Source of the DNA: Ignavibacteria bacterium
Lineage (GTDB): Bacteria > Bacteroidota > Ignavibacteria > Tepidaquicellales > Tepidaquicellaceae
Length of the DNA: 64,000 nt
Direction: 5' to 3'
NCBI GenBank assembly: GCA_019187405.1
Contig: JABAQZ010000011.1
Span: 186,001 to 250,000 of the forward strand
The translations under genes and the position numbers were made by a program. The notes under the pieces were generated by a model. The model ran no database searches. It saw only the letters and a program-made list of their open reading frames with translations, and was not told the origin of the DNA. Shown here in pieces: positions 22,064 through 31,688 of this stretch; the first letter of the stretch is position 1, and every line of letters starts with the position of its first letter.

Positions 22064-25000
22064 ATGAAAAGAATACTGGGATTGGATATTGGTACAAATT
22101 CTATTGGGTGGGCTTTAACTGAAATTGATATTGATAAAGAATCAAGAAAATTTAAGGATGGAAAAATAATATATTCAGGTTGCAGAATCATTCCTACATC
22201 ACAAGATGTTTTAGGAAAATTTAATGCAGGAATGAAAGTTTCTCAAACTGCTGAAAGAACACGATATAGAAGCATCAGAAGGTTAAGAGAAAGACAACTT
22301 TTACGAAGGGAAAGGTTATTTAGGGTACTAAACATTATGAATTTTCTTCCTCAGCATTTTAGAAGTCAAATTGATTTTAAAAATAACAAAGGTAAATTTT
22401 TAAATTTTTCAGAACCTAAAATTGCATATAATTTAAAAAACGGGAAATCAGAATTTTATTTTAAAACTGCATTTGAGGAAATGCTGAAAGACTTCAAAAA
22501 GCATCATCCAGCTTTATTAAAAAAATCTGACGGTTCAACTGCATTAGTTCCATTCGACTGGACTATATATTATTTAAGGAAAAAAGCTTTATCCAAAAAA
22601 ATAGAAAAAGAAGAATTATCCTGGTTAATTCTTAATTTTAACCAGAAACGAGGATATTATCAATTGAGAAGCGAAGATGAGGAAGATGAGGTTAATAATA
22701 AAACCGAAAATTTTTTTGCACTTAAAGTTATAAAAGTTGAAGAAGAGAAAGACAGAAAAAGTAATGCAGAATCCTGGTATTCCGTGTATCTGGAGAATGG
22801 ATTTATATACAAGAGAAAAAGTAAAACTTCTTTGAAGGACTGGGTTGGGAAAATAAAGGAATTTATTGTCACAACGGAAATTGATAGTGAAGGAAATGAA
22901 TTATTGAATAAAGATGGCGAGCCAAAGAGAACTTTTAAGAATGTAGATTCGGAAAAGGACTGGATTGCGATAAAGAAAAGCACTGAAGAAAAAATTGAAA
23001 AAAGCAGAAAAGCAGTAGGAGAATACATCTATGATTCACTTCTTCATAACCCTGATCAAAAAATCAGAGGTAAATTGATCCGAACAATTGAGAGAAAATA
23101 TTACAGGAGCGAACTTGAAAAAATTCTCAATAAGCAAAAGGAATTTCACCCTGAATTAAAGGATAAAAAATTATTGTCAAAATGCGTTAAAGAACTTTAT
23201 GACAAAAATGAAACACACAGAGAATTGCTTGAACAAAAAGATTTTACAAATTTTTTTGTTAACGATATAATTTTTTATCAGAGACCTTTAAAAAGCAAAA
23301 AATATCTTATTAGCAATTGTAAATTCGAAACAAGATTTTATAAAGTTAATGGAGATTTAGTAGAAAAACCTGTTAAATGTATCCCGAAATCTCATCCTCT
23401 ATTTCAGGAATTCAGACTTTGGAAGTTTGTGAAGGATTTAAGGATATTTGAGAAAGAAAAAATAGTTAATGGGGAACTGTTGTTTGATGCTGATGTAACA
23501 AAGGAATATCTGAAAAATGAAGACGATTTTGTTAAGTTGTTTGAATGGTTTAATGACAAAAAAGAAATTGACCAGAATTCTTTCCTAAAATACCCTGAAT
23601 GGGGACTTAAGAAAAAATCTGTAAACTTTAGGTGGAATTATGTGCAGGACAAATGTTATCCCTGTAATGAGACAAGAGCACAAATGTTGAATTATTTAAG
23701 AAAGATAATAGAAAATCCATCTGAATTTTTAACAAAAGATTTAGAGATTGAGCTTTGGCATATATTGTATTCTATTAGTGATAAAGAAGAACTTAAAAAA
23801 GCTCTTTTAAAATTTTCTCAAAAACAAAAGTTAGATGAAAAATTTATTGATAAGTTTCTCAAGTTTCCTGCTTTCAAAAGAGATTATGGTTCTTACTCTT
23901 ATAAAGCAATCAATAAGATGATAAAATTAATGAGAATGGGAAAATATTGGACAAAAGAGTTCATAGATAATAATACATTAGATAGAATTGAGAAGCTAAT
24001 TACCGGAGAATACGATGAATCGATCAAAAACAGGGTAAGAGATAAAGCTTTAGAATTAAGATGTATTGAAGAATTCAAAGGTTTACCTGAATGGCTGGCT
24101 TCATATATTATTTATGACAGACATTCAGAAAGAAAAGATTCAGAAATTTGGAAAACTCCGGAAGAAATTCAGTTATTAAAACAACACAGTTTAAGAAATC
24201 CTGTTGTTGAACAAGTTGTAAATGAAACGTTAATGATAGTAAGAGACATCTGGAATCATTTCGGGAAAGGAGCAAAAAATTTCTTTGATGAAATTCACAT
24301 TGAGCTTGGCAGAGAAATGAAAAATAATAGCGAACAACGAAAACGGCTTTCGCAAAAAATTATTGAGAATGAAAATACAAATCTTAGAATAAAAGCATTG
24401 TTAATTGAAATTAAGAATTCTGGTAATTCAGAAAATGTAAAGCCATTTTCGCCAATGCAGCAAGAAATACTAAAACTTTATGAAGAAGGAGTACTTGCAT
24501 CGTATTCAGATAAATTACCAGAAGAATTTGAGAAAATCTCCAAACTCGCTTCACCTACTTCACAAGAACTAAAAAAATATCGTCTTTGGCTGGAACAAAA
24601 ATACAGATCTCCTTATACCGGAGAAATAATACCGTTAAGCAAGCTTTTTACGCCTGCCTATGAAATAGAACATATAATTCCGCAATCAAGATATTTTGAT
24701 GATTCTTTAAGTAATAAAGTTATTTGTGAATCCGAAATAAATGAAGAAAAAGGAAATTTGACTGCTTATGAGTTTATTAATTCAAATCCTGGAAAGATAA
24801 TAGAACTTTCAGCTGGCAAATCCGCAAAATTATTTACTTTAGATCAATATAAGGATTTTGTTTCCAAATTTTATAAAGGTATAAGTATAAAGCAGAAAAA
24901 GTTATTAATGGAGGATATTCCGGAAAGTTTTATCGAAAGACAGCTGAATGACACACGATATATAAGTAAATCAGTAAAAAATTTATTAAGCAATATTGTT

Positions 25001-26647
25001 AGAGAAGAAAATGAGATGGAAGAAACTTCAAAAAATTTAATTTCCTGCAGTGGTATGATAACATCAACATTGAGACAGGACTGGGGTTTAAATGATGTTT
25101 GGAATGAAATAATTTCTCCAAGATTCCAGAGATTAAATGAATTGACTAATAGTAAAAATTTTGGTGATTGGGAAAAGAAAAATGGTAAGAATATTTTTCA
25201 AATCAACATACCTATTGAGCATCAAAAAGGGTTCAGTAAAAAGAGGATTGATCACAGACATCATAGCCTTGATGCAATAATACTGGCTTGTACTACAAGA
25301 GATCATATTAATTATCTTAATAATCAGAGTGCATTAAGAATTTCTAAATCTGAAAAAAATGATGATAAATTAAAAAGAAGATATGATTTGAGAAATAAGC
25401 TATGTCATAAAAAATATTCAGGAAGCAATAAAAATAATTATAAGTGGGAATTTAACAAACCATGGGATGACTTTTCTAAAGATGTTTATAATTCAATTAG
25501 CAATATTGTAGTCAGTTTTAAACAAAATTTAAGAGTGATAAATAAAACCACAAATAATTACCTAAGATTGAGAAAGAATGAAAATGGTAAAATATCGCGG
25601 GAATTTGTAAAACAAGTAAAAGGTGACAATTGGGCAATAAGGAAACCCTTACATAAAGATACTGTTTTTGGATCCGTAATGCTTAAGTTTAAGACTAAAG
25701 TGAAAATTAATGCTGCCCTTAATACACCGGATCTTATTTGTGATACAATCCTAAAGAATTATATAATGGATGTTCTGGAAAAACACAATAACGATAAAAA
25801 GGCAGTACTTAAATTTTTAAAAAAGGAGAAGTATAGATATAACAAAAAAGATATATCGGTAATCGAAGTGTATAGTATTGATGACAGTAATGTTGCTGCT
25901 AGAAAAAAAATTAATACTGATTTTAATTCGAAGAAAATTGAATCCATAACAGATGCAGGCATTCAAAAAATTATGCTGAATCATCTTAAAAGTTTTAATG
26001 AAAAGAAAAAGGGGAAGATAATAGAGCATCCCGAATTAGCATTTTCAGAAGACGGTATTGAAGAAATGAATAAAAAAATTCTTACATTAAACGATAATGT
26101 TCCTCATAAGCCAATATACAATGTGAGAGTTTATGAGCCGAAAGGAAATAAATTTGCAGTCGGAGTTAGAGGAAATAAACCAGATAAGTATGTGGAAGCG
26201 GCTAAAGGTACCAATCTGTTTTTTGCAATTTATGTAAATGAAGAAGGAAAAAGATCTTACGAGACAATACCTTTGAATATTGTAATTGAAAGACAGAAGA
26301 AAGGGCGTTCTCCAGTGCCCGATAAAGATGTAAACGGAAATAACCTATTGTTTTACTTGTCTCCGGGTGATTTGGTTTATGTCCCTGAAATAGAAGAAAT
26401 TGAAAAATTAAATTCAGTTTCGAGTAATGATTTAAGTAATAATTTAGATAAAATTTATAAAATGGTAAGCTCTACAGGATCACAGTGTTTTTTCATAAAC
26501 CATTACGTCGCAAATCCTATTGTTAATAAGATTGAATTTTTATCTTTAAATAAGATGGAAAAAACTATAAGTGGAATTATGATTAAAGAAAAATGTTTCA
26601 AAATTAAAATAAATAGAGTCGGAATGATTAAATTATATAATGATTAA
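22064..26647 (+). CDS. cas9: CRISPR-associated endonuclease Cas9, type II-C
   Basis: 1527-residue RNA-guided nuclease, on the long side for II-C. RuvC-I is at RILGLDIGTNSIGW (Asp8). The arginine-rich bridge helix follows (about 66-88, many RxxR). RuvC-II is HIELGRE with Glu747. The HNH domain is EIEHIIPQS with His870, Asn884 and Asn893 at the 14- and 23-residue spacing of known Cas9s; the residue before His870 is Glu where many Cas9s have Asp. RuvC-III is DHRHHSLDA with His1067 and Asp1070. All catalytic positions are therefore kept. No csn2 or cas4 follows, which types it II-C. The end overlaps cas1 by 8 bp. Confidence 0.97.
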   Translation: MKRILGLDIGTNSIGWALTEIDIDKESRKFKDGKIIYSGCRIIPTSQDVLGKFNAGMKVSQTAERTRYRSIRRLRERQLLRRERLFRVLNIMNFLPQHFRSQIDFKNNKGKFLNFSEPKIAYNLKNGKSEFYFKTAFEEMLKDFKKHHPALLKKSDGSTALVPFDWTIYYLRKKALSKKIEKEELSWLILNFNQKRGYYQLRSEDEEDEVNNKTENFFALKVIKVEEEKDRKSNAESWYSVYLENGFIYKRKSKTSLKDWVGKIKEFIVTTEIDSEGNELLNKDGEPKRTFKNVDSEKDWIAIKKSTEEKIEKSRKAVGEYIYDSLLHNPDQKIRGKLIRTIERKYYRSELEKILNKQKEFHPELKDKKLLSKCVKELYDKNETHRELLEQKDFTNFFVNDIIFYQRPLKSKKYLISNCKFETRFYKVNGDLVEKPVKCIPKSHPLFQEFRLWKFVKDLRIFEKEKIVNGELLFDADVTKEYLKNEDDFVKLFEWFNDKKEIDQNSFLKYPEWGLKKKSVNFRWNYVQDKCYPCNETRAQMLNYLRKIIENPSEFLTKDLEIELWHILYSISDKEELKKALLKFSQKQKLDEKFIDKFLKFPAFKRDYGSYSYKAINKMIKLMRMGKYWTKEFIDNNTLDRIEKLITGEYDESIKNRVRDKALELRCIEEFKGLPEWLASYIIYDRHSERKDSEIWKTPEEIQLLKQHSLRNPVVEQVVNETLMIVRDIWNHFGKGAKNFFDEIHIELGREMKNNSEQRKRLSQKIIENENTNLRIKALLIEIKNSGNSENVKPFSPMQQEILKLYEEGVLASYSDKLPEEFEKISKLASPTSQELKKYRLWLEQKYRSPYTGEIIPLSKLFTPAYEIEHIIPQSRYFDDSLSNKVICESEINEEKGNLTAYEFINSNPGKIIELSAGKSAKLFTLDQYKDFVSKFYKGISIKQKKLLMEDIPESFIERQLNDTRYISKSVKNLLSNIVREENEMEETSKNLISCSGMITSTLRQDWGLNDVWNEIISPRFQRLNELTNSKNFGDWEKKNGKNIFQINIPIEHQKGFSKKRIDHRHHSLDAIILACTTRDHINYLNNQSALRISKSEKNDDKLKRRYDLRNKLCHKKYSGSNKNNYKWEFNKPWDDFSKDVYNSISNIVVSFKQNLRVINKTTNNYLRLRKNENGKISREFVKQVKGDNWAIRKPLHKDTVFGSVMLKFKTKVKINAALNTPDLICDTILKNYIMDVLEKHNNDKKAVLKFLKKEKYRYNKKDISVIEVYSIDDSNVAARKKINTDFNSKKIESITDAGIQKIMLNHLKSFNEKKKGKIIEHPELAFSEDGIEEMNKKILTLNDNVPHKPIYNVRVYEPKGNKFAVGVRGNKPDKYVEAAKGTNLFFAIYVNEEGKRSYETIPLNIVIERQKKGRSPVPDKDVNGNNLLFYLSPGDLVYVPEIEEIEKLNSVSSNDLSNNLDKIYKMVSSTGSQCFFINHYVANPIVNKIEFLSLNKMEKTISGIMIKEKCFKIKINRVGMIKLYND

Positions 26648-27629
26648 AAAGACATTATATTTTGGAAGTTCGGTTTATTTAAGTTTTAAAGATGGACAAT
26701 TGTTAATAGAGCAAAGATCTTTGAACCCAGATGCTATTAAGATAAATGATGATTATATTGAAATAGATACAGGTTTTCAAAAGACGGGAGGAATGGATAA
26801 ATATTTAAGAAGGAAATATAAATATGAATCTATTCCAATAGAGGATATTGGTATTGTTGTTTTGGATCATTACGGTGTCAGCACTTCTCAATATTTAATT
26901 TCCAAATTATTGGAAAATAATGTTGCAGTAATATTTTGTAATGAAAATCATCATCCAAATGGACTTCTATTAAATCTTGACGGTAATCACATTCAATCAG
27001 AGAAATTTAAAGCTCAGATAAAAGCTACTGTCCCTTTTAAAAAAAATCTTTGGATGCAGACAGTTGCCTCAAAAATCAATAATCAGGCATTATTATTGAA
27101 AGAAAGAGGAAGAGAAACTGATAATATGATAAGTTGGGTAAAGAAAGTTAATTCGGGTGACACAAAAAATTATGAAGCAAGAGCTTCTGTTTATTACTGG
27201 AAAAATTTGTTTTCTGAAGAAATTCAGTTTCACAGAGATAGATTTGGTGAACCTCCAAATAATCTATTAAATTATGGTTATGCAATTCTTAGAGCAACAG
27301 TAGCAAGGGGACTTGTTGCTTCAGGGTTATTGCCAACTCTGGGAATTCATCATAGTAATAAATATAATGCATATTGTCTTGCCGATGATATAATGGAACC
27401 TTACAGACCTTTTATTGATAAAATTGTATGTGAAATAGTAGAAAAAGAAAGAGATTATCTTTCACTTTCTAAAACTATTAAAGAAAGACTGCTTCAGATA
27501 CCGACTGAAGAAGTAATAATTGACGGGAAAAAAAGCCCTCTTATGGTAGGCATACAGAGAACAACTTCTTCACTTGCAAGATGCTTTGAAGGAAATACAA
27601 GGAAAATTTTGTATCCTCAAATGAAATAA
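26640..27629 (+). CDS. cas1: CRISPR integrase Cas1 (type II)
   Basis: 329 residues. Catalytic metal ligands are visible as Glu179 in NYEARASVYYW, the His237-His238 pair in GIHHSNKYN and the Asp249-Asp250 pair in ADDIMEPYRP, all in normal order. Cas1 with Cas2 integrates prespacers at a repeat. The start overlaps cas9, so the genes are co-translated. Intact Cas1 and Cas2 mean that spacer uptake is probably still possible, which bears on the giant insertion in the array. Confidence 0.97.
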   Translation: MIKKTLYFGSSVYLSFKDGQLLIEQRSLNPDAIKINDDYIEIDTGFQKTGGMDKYLRRKYKYESIPIEDIGIVVLDHYGVSTSQYLISKLLENNVAVIFCNENHHPNGLLLNLDGNHIQSEKFKAQIKATVPFKKNLWMQTVASKINNQALLLKERGRETDNMISWVKKVNSGDTKNYEARASVYYWKNLFSEEIQFHRDRFGEPPNNLLNYGYAILRATVARGLVASGLLPTLGIHHSNKYNAYCLADDIMEPYRPFIDKIVCEIVEKERDYLSLSKTIKERLLQIPTEEVIIDGKKSPLMVGIQRTTSSLARCFEGNTRKILYPQMK

Positions 27630-27986
<357 letters not shown>

Positions 27987-28031
27987 TTTACATGTCGATT
28001 AAAAAAATTTTAAATTATTGAAATAAAAAAA

Positions 28032-28055
28032 CGGGAATCTGAAATTAGATTCCCG
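28032..28055. terminator. Bidirectional terminator between cas2 and the array
   Basis: Perfect 9-bp stem CGGGAATCT / AGATTCCCG with a 6-base loop. On the minus strand it is followed by a strong T run (plus-strand A run at 28025-28031). On the plus strand it is followed by AATTTCTTTT. It can end cas mRNA and also stop leftward pre-crRNA from running antisense into cas2. Confidence 0.8.
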
Positions 28056-28128
28056 AATTTCTTTTGCATTTTTTTCTATGCAATAAATGCTCTAACTACT
28101 TTGAATAATAGACAGTTAAGTAAATTCT

Positions 28129-31100
28129 GTTGTTACAAATATTGCAAAAGAACTTTTTGAAAGCAAATCACAACTCGGGATTGGGAATACTGTTTCCGTT
28201 TTTGTTGTTACAAATATTGCAAAAGAACTTTTTGAAAGCAAATCACAACATAATACGGCAGATTAACTGCTGTAATTCGTTGTTACAAATATTGCAAAAG
28301 AACTTTTTGAAAGCAAATCACAACAGTTTTCTAATCTTTGTATTGTTTTTTCGTGTTGTTACAAATATTGCAAAAGAACTTTTTGAAAGCAAATCACAAC
28401 ACGATGATTATCCGGATGTATATTTCAATTGTTGTTACAAATATTGCAAAAGAACTTTTTGAAAGCAAATCACAACCGGGAGAAGTCAAGTATGTAACTG
28501 AAGATGTTGTTACAAATATTGCAAAAGAACTTTTTGAAAGCAAATCACAACCAGATTGTATGATTTAATTTTTATGTATCCGTTGTTACAAATATTGCAA
28601 AAGAACTTTTTGAAAGCAAATCACAACTGTAGTTTCCTAACTATTGTGTATGCATTTGTTGTTACAAATATTGCAAAAGAACTTTTTGAAAGCAAATCAC
28701 AACAAAATGTTGCGGAAATATTTTCAAAGTATTGTTGTTACAAATATTGCAAAAGAACTTTTTGAAAGCAAATCACAACTAAATCAGAATTATACAGCAC
28801 TTTACCCATGTTGTTACAAATATTGCAAAAGAACTTTTTGAAAGCAAATCACAACGAAGCTATGAGCAACATTCTGTTTGCGTAGTTGTTACAAATATTG
28901 CAAAAGAACTTTTTGAAAGCAAATCACAACTATTTCATAAGTCATCTTAATCGGACAAATGTTGTTACAAATATTGCAAAAGAACTTTTTGAAAGCAAAT
29001 CACAACCAAACTCGTTCAAACCGGTTGCGCCATACGTTGTTACAAATATTGCAAAAGAACTTTTTGAAAGCAAATCACAACACAGAGCAGAAATAGAGGG
29101 AAAAAATTCTAGTTGTTACAAATATTGCAAAAGAACTTTTTGAAAGCAAATCACAACGCATTCTTTTCTTTTACATTGCGGAAATATGTTGTTACAAATA
29201 TTGCAAAAGAACTTTTTGAAAGCAAATCACAACCCTAATACTCTAATTCTATTCGACGTATGGTTGTTACAAATATTGCAAAAGAACTTTTTGAAAGCAA
29301 ATCACAACACCGATAACACCATACCCACAATTCATCAGTTGTTACAAATATTGCAAAAGAACTTTTTGAAAGCAAATCACAACTACATGCTAATACCATC
29401 AACGAAAGTGATAGTTGTTACAAATATTGCAAAAGAACTTTTTGAAAGCAAATCACAACAAGCTTGATTATTGCTCTTCGCTGTCCCAAGTTGTTACAAA
29501 TATTGCAAAAGAACTTTTTGAAAGCAAATCACAACGTGGTTGTAACTCTATTTGATTTTAAATCTGTTGTTACAAATATTGCAAAAGAACTTTTTGAAAG
29601 CAAATCACAACATGTTTAAATCTTTAAATCTTGTGTATTATGTTGTTACAAATATTGCAAAAGAACTTTTTGAAAGCAAATCACAACATTATAGAAGTGC
29701 GATAATTGGACATGTTGGTTGTTACAAATATTGCAAAAGAACTTTTTGAAAGCAAATCACAACGGAATTATTCTTTTATCGCTGTTAGCAATAGTTGTTA
29801 CAAATATTGCAAAAGAACTTTTTGAAAGCAAATCACAACAATATCCGGTATCAATGTGAGCGATAAACTGTTGTTACAAATATTGCAAAAGAACTTTTTG
29901 AAAGCAAATCACAACAGTATATACTTCTTAAGTATTTTACTATAAGTTGTTACAAATATTGCAAAAGAACTTTTTGAAAGCAAATCACAACATTAATTTC
30001 GCCATTATTTCCTATATTTTGGTTGTTACAAATATTGCAAAAGAACTTTTTGAAAGCAAATCACAACTGTTGTTAAGATAAATTGTTTTCATTTTTTGTT
30101 GTTACAAATATTGCAAAAGAACTTTTTGAAAGCAAATCACAACTAGACCAGAGGTTCGTAATCAACATAACTTGTTGTTACAAATATTGCAAAAGAACTT
30201 TTTGAAAGCAAATCACAACTATTCGTGCTTCCTGTTGTTAATGTAAATTGTTGTTACAAATATTGCAAAAGAACTTTTTGAAAGCAAATCACAACAAAAG
30301 CTGGACAAATCCAGCTTTTTTTTTGGTTGTTACAAATATTGCAAAAGAACTTTTTGAAAGCAAATCACAACAGAAGTAGTCGCTTGTGGTGCGGGTAAAT
30401 GTTGTTACAAATATTGCAAAAGAACTTTTTGAAAGCAAATCACAACAAGATTCCGGTCTACATTAAAGACGTTACCGTTGTTACAAATATTGCAAAAGAA
30501 CTTTTTGAAAGCAAATCACAACAGATCGTAATTGGCATATCCTTCGGCTTCCGTTGTTACAAATATTGCAAAAGAACTTTTTGAAAGCAAATCACAACTA
30601 TTTCTGAAAATAAACTAATCTTTTGCCTGTTGTTACAAATATTGCAAAAGAACTTTTTGAAAGCAAATCACAACTAAATCCTGTATATTAATTCAGATAA
30701 AGAAGTTGTTACAAATATTGCAAAAGAACTTTTTGAAAGCAAATCACAACAAGTTGTCTATGAAGATTATCTTGTAAAAGTTGTTACAAATATTGCAAAA
30801 GAACTTTTTGAAAGCAAATCACAACAGGAGAAATAATATGAAATACAAATTTGAGGTTGTTACAAATATTGCAAAAGAACTTTTTGAAAGCAAATCACAA
30901 CTCTTCAATCTCCTGATTCATATCACCGCCAGTTGTTACAAATATTGCAAAAGAACTTTTTGAAAGCAAATCACAACTATAAGACAACAAACTCTTTCTT
31001 TTATTAAGTTGTTACAAATATTGCAAAAGAACTTTTTGAAAGCAAATCACAACACCTTCTTTTATCTTTGGTGATTCTTGATTGTTGTTACAAATATTGC

Positions 31101-31584
31101 AAAAGAACTTTTTGAAAGCAAATCACAACCAATACCTTTTTTTTTTTTTTTTTTTTTAAGTTGTTACAAATATTGCAAAAGAACTTTTTGAAAGCAAATC
31201 ACAACAAAGTATTACCGAAATGTTTCGGAAATATTGTTGTTACAAATATTGCAAAAGAACTTTTTGAAAGCAAATCACAACAAACTTCAGAAGTGATTGC
31301 CTGGACTTCATGTTGTTACAAATATTGCAAAAGAACTTTTTGAAAGCAAATCACAACACGAAAGTGCAGTAGGAACCGGTTTTAGAGTTGTTACAAATAT
31401 TGCAAAAGAACTTTTTGAAAGCAAATCACAACAGCACTCCTGATTTCTCAAATTTAGCATCAGTTGTTACAAATATTGCAAAAGAACTTTTTGAAAGCAA
31501 ATCACAACAAGCTCAATTTCATTTTTAATCAAATTAATGTTGTTACAAATATTGCAAAAGAACTTTTTGAAAGCAAATCACAAC
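28129..31584 (-). CRISPR. Main CRISPR array, 46 repeats and 45 spacers
   Basis: 46-bp repeat beginning GTTGTTACAA and ending AAAGCAAATCACAAC on the plus strand; every copy I read is identical. Spacers are 29-30 bp. The tracrRNA anti-repeat shows the functional crRNA comes from the minus strand, where the repeat begins GTTGTGATTTGCTTTC, as in other Bacteroidota II-C arrays. Terminal repeats show no decay, so leader and trailer ends are not told apart by repeat sequence. The minus-strand repeat contains a promoter-like TTTG-N20-AATATTTG. The ORFs reading LQILQKNFLKANHN in this stretch are translations of the repeat. Confidence 0.98.
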
Positions 31585-31688
31585 TGTATGGAACGCATGG
31601 CTTCTATCTCAATGGCTTTGAGACCTTTGATTCTAATATCTTGGATGACGGAATTAAGTTTTGATTGGATTTCTTGGATTGAACTCAT
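31585..31688 (-). CDS. Truncated phage gene start (3' cut by the CRISPR repeat)
   Basis: An ATG at 31688 overlaps the stop of the head-protein gene (ATGA) and opens a frame reading MSSIQEIQSKLNSVIQDIRI and on for 34 codons until it meets repeat 46. The tight overlap is typical of a phage operon, so this is most likely the start of the next gene, cut by whatever placed the fragment here. Function unknown. Confidence 0.6.

Noticed and set aside
28130-31664. Many plus-strand ORFs reading LQILQKNFLKANHN / NIAKELFESKSQ
   Set aside because: They are translations of the CRISPR repeat in different frames, broken by spacers; not genes.
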